Part shown: positions 1-6,256 of the stretch, in pieces | Layout of the letters: every line of letters begins with the position of its first letter | Numbering within the stretch: position 1 is the first letter of the stretch | NCBI GenBank assembly: GCA_021161305.1 | Contig: JAGHAW010000106.1 | Coordinates: 1-11,497 of the forward strand | Origin: Sulfurimonas sp. | GTDB taxonomy: Bacteria > Campylobacterota > Campylobacteria > Campylobacterales > Sulfurimonadaceae | Direction: 5' to 3' | Length of the DNA stretch: 11,497 bases | Made by a program: the position numbers and the translations under genes | Notes under the pieces: model-generated | Database searches by the model: none | What the model was told of the DNA's origin: nothing | The model's input: only the letters and a program-made list of their open reading frames with translations

Positions 1-16
1 ATATACGAAGTATGTA

Positions 17-44
17 TTTTACAGGTGTAAAAAAAGGTGTAAAA
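17..44. promoter_or_regulatory. Palindrome plus repeated half-site before terS
   Basis: Bases 17-32 form a perfect inverted repeat, TTTTACA-GG-TGTAAAA (7-base arms, 2-base centre). The right arm recurs at 38-44, because 23-34 and 35-46 are near-identical 12-base tandem copies (AGGTGTAAAA core, one mismatch over 12 bases). The second copy also carries the AAGGTG ribosome binding site (34-39) of the next gene, so a protein bound here could affect both transcription and translation. An operator or a terminase-binding element is possible by position, since lambda cos and its R sites lie just upstream of Nu1. AT-rich DNA produces such palindromes by chance fairly often, so the function is inference only. 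Confidence 0.35.
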
Positions 45-46
45 TA

Positions 47-592
47 ATGACAGAAGTTAACAAAGGTGAACTGGCAAAACATATTGGAAAATCTGCTGCA
101 ATTGTTTCAAGACTTATCAATAATGGAATAATGAATGACTGCTTTACTCCAAGTGGTAAGAAAATATATTTAGAAAAAGCACTTAAGGCTATTACTCTTG
201 CAAAAGGTAATGACTATTTAGGTCTTGAGATAATTACAAACGATAAAATTAAAAATAATTCAAGTGTTTACAATGCTGAATCGATAACAGAACTTGAAGA
301 CTTATTAAGATTAGAAAAATCGCCATCAAGAAAAATAGAGATGATGGATAAGTTTTGGGCTTATAAAATAAAAAAGCAAAAATTTAAACAAGAGGAAGGC
401 GAACTAATAACCGTAGATGATGCCAAGGCAACAATAGAAGTTCTATTCTCACCACTTGATAGAAAACTTAATGATTTGCATATTGATCTAAAATCACGCT
501 TTGCAGAAATACCAATCGATGCAATTGAGTGGTTATCAGATTATATCAATGATATGAAGAAGTCTATATCGGAGTATGAATGGGAAAGTTAA
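47..592 (+). CDS. terS: Terminase small subunit, lambda Nu1-like
   Basis: This is the DNA-recognition subunit of the packaging terminase, which binds the phage DNA start site and guides the large subunit. The N-terminus matches the lambda gpNu1 pattern: EVNK, then LA, then a G-x-S turn of a winged helix-turn-helix (about residues 3-50), and LEKALKAI resembles the end of that domain. The middle (about 75-120) is charged and helical. The C-terminal part (SRFAEIP followed by an amphipathic helix) resembles the gpNu1 region that contacts gpA. Length is 181 residues, as I recall for gpNu1. ATG at 47 is preceded by AAGGTG at 34-39. The frame is open to the window edge, but no ATG, GTG or TTG occurs upstream in it, so an earlier start would lie outside the window. 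The 3' end overlaps terL by 13 bases, suggesting translational coupling. Confidence 0.88.
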   Translation: MTEVNKGELAKHIGKSAAIVSRLINNGIMNDCFTPSGKKIYLEKALKAITLAKGNDYLGLEIITNDKIKNNSSVYNAESITELEDLLRLEKSPSRKIEMMDKFWAYKIKKQKFKQEEGELITVDDAKATIEVLFSPLDRKLNDLHIDLKSRFAEIPIDAIEWLSDYINDMKKSISEYEWES

Positions 593-2454
593 CTGCTCAA
601 CAAAAAGAGATAATCAACTATGGCATAAATATTTTAAAACCTCGTCCTATTTTAACTGGTTCAGAGTGGGCGGATGAACACTTTTATCTTTCTGCTGAAT
701 CTTCTGCTGTTCCAGGTAAATGGAAAACTCATCCTTGGCAAAAAGAGATACTTGATGCAATGACTGACCATTTCTCACAAATAGTTGTCCTAAAAAAACC
801 TACTCGTGTAGGATTTACGAAGATGCTTAATTGTGTTCATGGTTATTTTATAGATCAAAATCCATCTGTACAACTCCATTACCAACCAACAACTGATGAA
901 GCTAGAGGTTATGCAGAAGATGAAGCTGAACCAATGATAAGAGATAACCCTAGAATCTCCAAACTCATTGAGACACCAAATACTAGAGGACGAGTAAAAA
1001 AAGAAAAGACAGTTAAAAAACTTTATCCTCGTGGCTATTGGGAAATACTTGGTGCTGAATCAGATAGAAACTTCAATCGTCGTACAGCTAAGGTTGTTTC
1101 AGGCGATGAGATAGATACTTGGAAAAAAGAGGCTGGTAAAGCTGGGGATACTATCACAACAATGATGAGGCGTACTTCTGATTTTTGGGATAGAAAAAAT
1201 ATTATAGGTGGAAAACCAGTAGGTGCTGCATATAATCCAGAAGTGGAACTCGATGATGGAGTGTCTGTTGTTGATTATTGGTTTCAAAGAGGAACGCAAG
1301 AGTATCGACACCTTCCATGTCCTCATTGTAATCATTACCAAAAGTATGAATTTGAAGACTTACTGTGGGAAAAAGATAAAGATAAAAATGAGAAAACGAT
1401 TAAGCATTATCCAAATACTGCACATTTTAAATGCAAAGAGTGTGGTGAAAAAATATATGACCATCATAAAAGATGGATGGATAAACATGGCAAGTGGGTA
1501 TCTGAAAATCCAGATGCGATAAGTGATGGTATCAGGTCGTTTCATATTTGGGCGATGCTTTCATACTCTCCAAATGTCACATGGTCCAATATTGTTAAAG
1601 AGTTTTTAGATGCAAAGAAAAACAGACTGAAACTAAAAGCTTTTACAAATGAGGTCTTGGCAAGAACATGGGAGGAGGAGTATACAAAAATTGATGTAGG
1701 AAATTTCAATAATCATTTAGAGGAGTATCAGGCTCAAGTTCCAGATGGTGTTTTAATTTTATCGGCTGGTGTTGATACACAAGACAAAAGATTAGAGTGT
1801 GAAGTTATTGGCTGGTGTAAAAATGAACGCTCATATTCGATAGAGTATAAGATTTTTCAAGGTGATACAACTAAGCCAGAGGTGTGGTTGCAACTTGATG
1901 AGTATTTGAAGAAAACTTTTTATCATGAGAATGGTGGACAGATGAAAATCTTTTGTACTGCGATAGATACAGGTGGTCACTCAACACAACAAGTCTATGA
2001 ATTTTGTAAACCAAGATTTGTGAGAAGAATTTATGCTGTTAAGGGTGCTAAAACCATAGATGCTCCAATTACCCCGAGGCTAGCAAGTAGTGTTAAAGTG
2101 AAAAAAGGTGGAAAGATACCTCTTTTTATGGTCGGTGTAAATATGGCAAAAGATGTTATCTATTCTCACATCACAACAGAAGAGATTAGTGCCGGATACA
2201 TGCACTTTCCAAGTGGAGAAAACTACAATGCAGAATATTTTAAACAACTAACAGCAGAAAAAAGAGCAAAAGATGGAAGATGGCATAAGACAAGAGCGAG
2301 AAATGAAGCACTTGATGTAAGAGTGTATGGCTACTGTGCTTTATTTATAGCAAGTGTAGATTTAGAGCTGTTATCACATAGAGGTCCGATGATGTTTACT
2401 CAAATATCTCAACGAAAAGGTAGAAGAACAATATCAAAAGGGATTCAAAGATGA
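580..2454 (+). CDS. terL: Terminase large subunit, GpA family
   Basis: This is the ATP-driven DNA packaging motor and nuclease, which docks on the portal. The 624 residues follow the lambda gpA plan. A deviant Walker A, KKPTRVGFTK, lies at about 72-81 (lambda has a KSARVGYSK-like motif). A Walker B-like strand, VVSGDEID, at about 172-179 contains D176 and E177. A four-cysteine zinc ribbon uses C247, C250, C285 and C288. The nuclease domain has acidic candidates D399 (GVDTQ), D463 (AIDTGG) and D579 (NEALDVRVYGY). The zinc ribbon and GVDTQ block are characteristic of the GpA family. ATG at 580 has GGAG at 571-574 and lies inside the end of terS. The stop overlaps the next ATG as ATGA. The protein looks complete. 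Confidence 0.96.
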   Translation: MGKLTAQQKEIINYGINILKPRPILTGSEWADEHFYLSAESSAVPGKWKTHPWQKEILDAMTDHFSQIVVLKKPTRVGFTKMLNCVHGYFIDQNPSVQLHYQPTTDEARGYAEDEAEPMIRDNPRISKLIETPNTRGRVKKEKTVKKLYPRGYWEILGAESDRNFNRRTAKVVSGDEIDTWKKEAGKAGDTITTMMRRTSDFWDRKNIIGGKPVGAAYNPEVELDDGVSVVDYWFQRGTQEYRHLPCPHCNHYQKYEFEDLLWEKDKDKNEKTIKHYPNTAHFKCKECGEKIYDHHKRWMDKHGKWVSENPDAISDGIRSFHIWAMLSYSPNVTWSNIVKEFLDAKKNRLKLKAFTNEVLARTWEEEYTKIDVGNFNNHLEEYQAQVPDGVLILSAGVDTQDKRLECEVIGWCKNERSYSIEYKIFQGDTTKPEVWLQLDEYLKKTFYHENGGQMKIFCTAIDTGGHSTQQVYEFCKPRFVRRIYAVKGAKTIDAPITPRLASSVKVKKGGKIPLFMVGVNMAKDVIYSHITTEEISAGYMHFPSGENYNAEYFKQLTAEKRAKDGRWHKTRARNEALDVRVYGYCALFIASVDLELLSHRGPMMFTQISQRKGRRTISKGIQR

Positions 2455-2771
2455 GTAGTAAGAAGATTACAAAAGCAGAGTTAGTAGAGTTTATGGGAGT
2501 ATCTTTATCTTTTGTTAATACAAAGATTAAATCAGGTTTGATTGTGGAGAAAAACGGTCTTATAGATGCTGAACTTGCTGTAAAAAACATTGTAGGCTCT
2601 CTTTGTAGACCAAGAGAGTATGGAGAATCAAGAGTAAAACTCCCAGATTCCAAAGTAGCAATATCAACATTGATAATTATTGAACAGTTTGCAGAAGAGA
2701 AAAGTGTAAGTTTTGGAAAAGCCTTAGAACTCATGTTATTGGAGAGTGGTTCATTTAGCGAAAAGCTTTAA
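2451..2771 (+). CDS. Small Nu1-like winged-helix DNA-binding protein
   Basis: This is a 106-residue protein with no confident named family. Residues 7-31 align without gaps to residues 5-29 of the small terminase subunit encoded at 47-592, with 8 of 25 identities (K, E, L, G, S, V, I, G at matching places). A following DAELAVKNI segment corresponds to its LEKALKAI. That implies a MerR/Nu1-type winged helix in the first 50 residues. The rest (about 65-100) predicts as one or two amphipathic helices, perhaps for dimerisation. The start overlaps the terL stop as ATGA, so it is translationally coupled to the packaging genes. It may assist site recognition by terminase or regulate this operon; both are inference. 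Lambda has no equivalent gene between A and W. Confidence 0.75.
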   Translation: MSSKKITKAELVEFMGVSLSFVNTKIKSGLIVEKNGLIDAELAVKNIVGSLCRPREYGESRVKLPDSKVAISTLIIIEQFAEEKSVSFGKALELMLLESGSFSEKL

Positions 2772-2800
2772 TTTTTTACGGTAGGCTACTGTAAAAAATT
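2770..2800. repeat. 31-base inverted repeat after the packaging genes
   Basis: The left arm, 2770-2783, starts AATTTTTTACGG, and the right arm, 2787-2800, ends GTAAAAAATT. They pair over 14 positions with a single G-T mismatch (G-U in RNA) around a three-base GGC centre. It begins inside the stop codon of the preceding gene and occupies most of the first half of the only real intergenic gap (2772-2846). The T-run is on the 5' side and the A-run on the 3' side of both strands, so it lacks the trailing U-run of an intrinsic terminator. It may be a protein-binding palindrome or an mRNA processing or stability hairpin. Its TTTTAC/GTAAAA arms resemble those of the palindrome at 17-32. Confidence 0.6.
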
Positions 2801-2846
2801 CCCATAAATGTGAAAATTCCTTAAAATATGAAGTTAAGGGTGTGAA

Positions 2847-3071
2847 ATGGCAATAACATTAGTTCAAGCACAATCCCTTTTAGATGCATCAATAAAAGCC
2901 TATGAAGAGGTTTTAGTTTCCCAGTCATATCAAAAAGCAGACAGGTCACTACAAAGAGCAATGCTTCGTGATATAGAAGCCGGAATTGACAAATGGAACA
3001 CTCTTGTTGATAAGCTGACCATAAAACAAAATGGTTCTCCTAAAATAAAATATGTGGTTCCATCTTCATGA
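2847..3071 (+). CDS. gpW/DUF6148-like head-tail connector protein
   Basis: This 74-residue protein sits directly before the portal, the position of lambda W. The opening MAITLVQAQSLLDASIKAY, the SQSYQKADRSLQRAML stretch and the DIEAGIDKWNTLVDKL helix match the pattern I know from the small DUF6148/gpW-like connector proteins (an N-terminal helix, a short SY...RSL hairpin, then a helix). gpW-type proteins plug the portal after packaging and prepare the head for the next connector. ATG at 2847 has AAGG at 2836-2839, and the stop overlaps the portal start as ATGA. The family is inferred from pattern and position, since so short a protein gives limited support. Confidence 0.72.
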   Translation: MAITLVQAQSLLDASIKAYEEVLVSQSYQKADRSLQRAMLRDIEAGIDKWNTLVDKLTIKQNGSPKIKYVVPSS

Positions 3072-4591
3072 ATAAAATAACTCCAAATCTTTTAGATAAA
3101 GCGATTATGTACTTCAGCCCAAAAGCTGGAATGACAAGACTTGCATCAAGAGCACAGTTTAACACTTTGGCAGACTCAGGATATATAGGAGCATCTACAA
3201 GCAGACGCTCTATGATGTCATGGAACACAACTGCTGGTAGTTCAGATACGGAAGATTTACCAGGACTTGATAAGTTAAGACAACGCTCACGAGATCACTA
3301 TAGAAATACTCCTCTCATTACTGGTGCAATAAATACCAAAGCATATAATGTAATTGGTGCAGGATTACAACTTCAATCAACCATCAACAATGACTATCTA
3401 GGAATTTCTGATAAAGAGGCTGCACAATGGCAAAAAAACACAGAGTTTGAGTTTAGACTATGGGCTGAAGAGAAGACTGCTGATATAGAGCAAACGAAGA
3501 CATTTTATGAGATGCAAAGTGTAGCTTTTGTTTCTTCTATGATTTCTGGCGATGTATTCGCTCTAACTCCATATGTTAAACGCAAAAACAATCCTTACTC
3601 TTTAGCAATAATGCTAATAGAAGCTGATAGATGCTCAACTCCAAATGCAAAAGAACTTGAAAAAAATGTACATACTGGAATAAAAGTTGATGATAATGGA
3701 GCACCAGTTTCTTATTACTTTTCAAAAAAACACCCTGCTGATGATTATGAATTTAAATGGACTGAAGTTCCAGCACTTGGAAAATCTGGACGAAAAAATG
3801 TAATTCACTTGTATTCTCAGGTGAGACCGCATCAAAAAAGAGGTGTACCACTTCTTGCACCAGTAATTGAAAATTTAAAACAGTTACAAGACTATACAAA
3901 CGCAGAACTTACTGCTGCATTAGTATCTGGTTTATTTACAGTGTTTGTGAAAACTCAAAGCGGTGAAATTCCCGACCCTCTTGCAGACAGTTCTCTTAGT
4001 CTTGACAATGATGAGTACTCGCTTGGTGCTGGTGCGATTGTTGGATTAGCTGAGGGTGAAGAGATAACAACAGCAAATCCAAACCGTCCAAATACGGCAT
4101 TTGATGGTTTTACAACATCTATCATTAAGCAAATTGCTGCTGGACTTGATATGCCTTATGAACTTTTGATGAAGCATTTCTCAGCAAGTTATTCAGCTTC
4201 AAGAGGTGCATTGCTTGAAGCATGGAAGGCATTTAAAACAAGACGCACATGGTTTGCAAACAACTTCTGTAAACCTATTTATGAAGAGTTTTTAATAGAA
4301 GCTGTTTTGCTTGGTCGTATTAATGCACCAGGCTTCTTAGAAGACCCTGCAATCAAAAAAGCGTATTGTGGTGCAGTTTGGGTTGGACCAACACAAGGTC
4401 AACTAGACCCAACTAAAGAGACAAATGCAGCAGAACTTCGTGTCCGTTCTGGATTTAGTACAAGAACAAAAGAAGCTGCTGAAATGAACGGTTCAGATTT
4501 TGACATGAATATTAAAAAAGCAAAAGATGAAAGTGCAAAGATGATTGAATCTGGACTTGCGAAAATTGAGATAGAAGGCGAACCAATATGA
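3068..4591 (+). CDS. Portal protein, lambda gpB family
   Basis: The portal is the dodecameric ring at one capsid vertex through which DNA enters and leaves; it nucleates procapsid assembly and binds terminase and the connector. The 507 residues (lambda gpB is 533, as I recall) carry the family hallmark at about 68-103, with RQRSRDHYRNTPLITGAI and then NVIGAGLQLQ. Later blocks also fit: VIHLYSQVRPHQKRGVPLLA, a LKQLQDYTNAELTAALVSGL helix, and AAGLDMPYELLMKHFSASYS followed by SRGALLEAW, typical of Phage_portal_2. The start overlaps the connector gene's stop and the stop overlaps the protease start, each as ATGA. The C-terminal tail (about 465-507) is charged, as is usual for this family. Confidence 0.95.
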   Translation: MNKITPNLLDKAIMYFSPKAGMTRLASRAQFNTLADSGYIGASTSRRSMMSWNTTAGSSDTEDLPGLDKLRQRSRDHYRNTPLITGAINTKAYNVIGAGLQLQSTINNDYLGISDKEAAQWQKNTEFEFRLWAEEKTADIEQTKTFYEMQSVAFVSSMISGDVFALTPYVKRKNNPYSLAIMLIEADRCSTPNAKELEKNVHTGIKVDDNGAPVSYYFSKKHPADDYEFKWTEVPALGKSGRKNVIHLYSQVRPHQKRGVPLLAPVIENLKQLQDYTNAELTAALVSGLFTVFVKTQSGEIPDPLADSSLSLDNDEYSLGAGAIVGLAEGEEITTANPNRPNTAFDGFTTSIIKQIAAGLDMPYELLMKHFSASYSASRGALLEAWKAFKTRRTWFANNFCKPIYEEFLIEAVLLGRINAPGFLEDPAIKKAYCGAVWVGPTQGQLDPTKETNAAELRVRSGFSTRTKEAAEMNGSDFDMNIKKAKDESAKMIESGLAKIEIEGEPI

Positions 4592-5373
4592 GCAAAATTT
4601 TAAGAGCAATAGAGGGCACTCCTTGGTTGAGTACACCAGAGACATTGAGAAATATACTTGCGATTGCAAATAGAGAGCATGATATAGAAGCATTATCAGC
4701 AAAACTTGGAAAACCTCTTGATAATTCGAGAGCAGTTGAGACTAGAGATGGAATAGCAATTATTCCTATTGTTGGCTCAATCGTTAGATATTCAAGCATG
4801 TTTACTGAGATATGTGGTGGAGTTTCAACAGAGACACTTGCAAAAGATTTAAATGTGGCTCTTGAAGATCCATCAATTCACACAATTCTTCTAAATATAG
4901 ACAGTGGTGGTGGTGAAGCTTCTGGAATCTCTGAATTAGCAGAAATGATTTATGATGCAAGAGCGAAAAAGACAATCGTTTCCTATATTTCAGACCAAGG
5001 AGCAAGTGCAGCTTACTGGATAGCTTCTGCAACTAATTACATTGCAGTATCTAATACATCAATGGTTGGTTCAATCGGTGTTGTTTTTAGTATGAGAGAA
5101 CCAAAAAAAGGAGGCATCGAGATTGTATCTAGTGTAAGCCCATATAAACGCCCAGATATTTTATCAGAGGATGGAAAAGCCCAAATTCAAAATTGGGCTG
5201 ACATTCTTGGTGAAATCTTTGTTGAGTCAGTAGCTACATATCGTGGTGTAGCTTTCGAGAAAGTCACTGAAAACTTCGGTCAAGGCGACTTACTGATTGG
5301 AAGAGATGCTTTAGAAGCAGGAATGGTTGATGAAATCACTACCTTCGAGAAGTTAATCTCTAACTTATCTTAA
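4588..5373 (+). CDS. S49-family prohead protease, lambda gpC-like
   Basis: This SppA/ClpP-fold serine peptidase is the procapsid maturation protease. Visible features are a first strand DGIAIIPIVGSI (54-65), the oxyanion-type segment NIDSGGGEASG (103-113), the nucleophile S140 in QGASAAYWIA, the S49 landmark SMVGSIGVV (158-166), and a candidate general-base lysine K187 in VSPYKRPD. The conserved DALEAGMVDEI is near the C-terminus. The 261 residues are only the protease domain: lambda gpC is longer and carries the scaffold Nu3 nested in its 3' end, whereas here the scaffold is a separate gene in a different frame. ATG at 4588 overlaps the portal stop. Confidence 0.93.
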   Translation: MSKILRAIEGTPWLSTPETLRNILAIANREHDIEALSAKLGKPLDNSRAVETRDGIAIIPIVGSIVRYSSMFTEICGGVSTETLAKDLNVALEDPSIHTILLNIDSGGGEASGISELAEMIYDARAKKTIVSYISDQGASAAYWIASATNYIAVSNTSMVGSIGVVFSMREPKKGGIEIVSSVSPYKRPDILSEDGKAQIQNWADILGEIFVESVATYRGVAFEKVTENFGQGDLLIGRDALEAGMVDEITTFEKLISNLS

Positions 5374-5389
5374 AAGAGGAGAACTAAAC

Positions 5390-5878
5390 ATGGCAATGTT
5401 TAAAGAAGAAGAAATTACAGCGAAACTCATTTCTGAGAAATTCCCTGAAGTAGCTTCAGAACTTACTACAAACGCTAAGTCTAATCAGCTTGAAGTAACT
5501 GCTGAAATGCTTAACAATGATTATCCAGAAATTGTAGCGTCGTTTGTAGCACAGGGTGAAAAGGCTGGTATTGAAAAAGGTGTATCTGCTGAGGCAGAGC
5601 GTATTGCATCAATTGAAGCTATTAGTGCAGTTGGATATGAGAAAGTAATTGCAGATGCGAAAATAGACCCAAAAGCAACAGCAGACAGCACAAAGTTAAA
5701 ACTTTTTGATGCAATGCAGGCAAAAAACACAGCAACTAAAAAAGCAATTGCAGATGATGGTAAATCATTAGCTGATTTAGGTGCAGAAATAGGTGCTCAA
5801 GAGGTAGAAGAACCTTCAGGCGAAGATGAAGCCGTTTCAATGATGGCAAACGCAAGTAAAAGCGTAAGAGGAGAATAG
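5390..5878 (+). CDS. Capsid scaffold-like protein (Nu3 equivalent)
   Basis: This is a 162-residue acidic, helical protein between protease and decoration protein, the place of lambda Nu3. The block AEAERIASIEAISAVGYEKVIADAKIDP (about 68-95) resembles the conserved segment found at the C-terminus of many S49 protease-scaffold proteins. The N-terminus holds two 27-residue-spaced copies of a helix motif: ITAKLISEKFPEV at 9-21 and VTAEMLNNDYPEI at 36-48. The acidic tail EVEEPSGEDEA is low in complexity. It presumably shapes the procapsid and is removed or cleaved by the upstream protease. AGGAG at 5377-5381 sets the start; an in-frame ATG two codons later is an alternative. The role is inferred from position and pattern. 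Confidence 0.78.
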   Translation: MAMFKEEEITAKLISEKFPEVASELTTNAKSNQLEVTAEMLNNDYPEIVASFVAQGEKAGIEKGVSAEAERIASIEAISAVGYEKVIADAKIDPKATADSTKLKLFDAMQAKNTATKKAIADDGKSLADLGAEIGAQEVEEPSGEDEAVSMMANASKSVRGE

Positions 5879-5879
5879 T

Positions 5880-6245
5880 ATGGGTGCAACTACAGAAGTA
5901 TATACACCAGATAATTTAATTGCTGGGGATGGTGTTAGAACAGATAGCGTAACAATTATCTCAGGCGAAAACCTTGTAAGAGGTGCAGTTTTAGGAAAAA
6001 TCACAGCAAGTGGTAAATACAACTTGTCTTTATCAGCAGCAGGCGATGGTTCAGAGACAGCATATTCAATTCTTGCAGAAGATTGTAATGCTTCAGGCGG
6101 TGATGTGACAAATGTTCCAGTTTATATTCGTGGGCGTTTTAACTCAGAGAAATTAACGATTGGTACTGGTCATACAGTTGATACAATCAAACCACAACTT
6201 CGTGATGCAGGAATTGACCTTGCAACAAGCGTTGTGACAGCATAA
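5880..6245 (+). CDS. Head decoration protein, lambda gpD-like
   Basis: This 121-residue protein has the HDPD decoration-family signature. After a short flexible N-terminus (TEVYTPDNLIAGDG) comes TDSVTIISGENLVRGAVLGKI at about 22-42, then a variable loop, SILAEDCNASGG at about 63-74, and VPVYIRGRFN with LTIGTG. Such trimers bind the outside of the expanded capsid at its threefold axes and stabilise it against DNA pressure; the N-terminal arm contacts the capsid protein. Length is close to gpD. The start follows a strong AGAGGAGA site (5867-5874) that overlaps the end of the scaffold gene, with one base between stop and ATG. Confidence 0.92.
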   Translation: MGATTEVYTPDNLIAGDGVRTDSVTIISGENLVRGAVLGKITASGKYNLSLSAAGDGSETAYSILAEDCNASGGDVTNVPVYIRGRFNSEKLTIGTGHTVDTIKPQLRDAGIDLATSVVTA

Positions 6246-6256
6246 GGAGTTAAATT

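Noticed and set aside
1223..1522. A 99-codon + strand reading frame inside terL in another frame
   Set aside because: It is fully inside a well-supported GpA terminase gene, has no ribosome binding site of note, and its product is low in complexity and resembles no family I know.
2770..2800. Intrinsic terminator at the inverted repeat
   Set aside because: The stem is AT-rich at its base with U-runs on the 5' side and A-runs on the 3' side in both directions, so the required trailing U-run is missing.
2799..2827. Sigma-70 promoter with TAAAAT (2822-2827) as -10 before the capsid genes
   Set aside because: The hexamer is a weak match in AT-rich DNA and no acceptable -35 element is seen at the right spacing, so it is not listed as a feature.
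2828..2845. A five-codon ATG...TGA frame (MKLRV) just before the connector gene, possible leader peptide
   Set aside because: It has no ribosome binding site of its own, is too short to judge, and overlaps the region that serves as ribosome site for ATG 2847.
4512..4799. A 95-codon minus-strand frame across the portal-protease junction
   Set aside because: It lies antisense to two strongly supported genes and has no start signal; such frames are common opposite AT-rich coding sequence. Other minus-strand frames in the window were rejected for the same reason.
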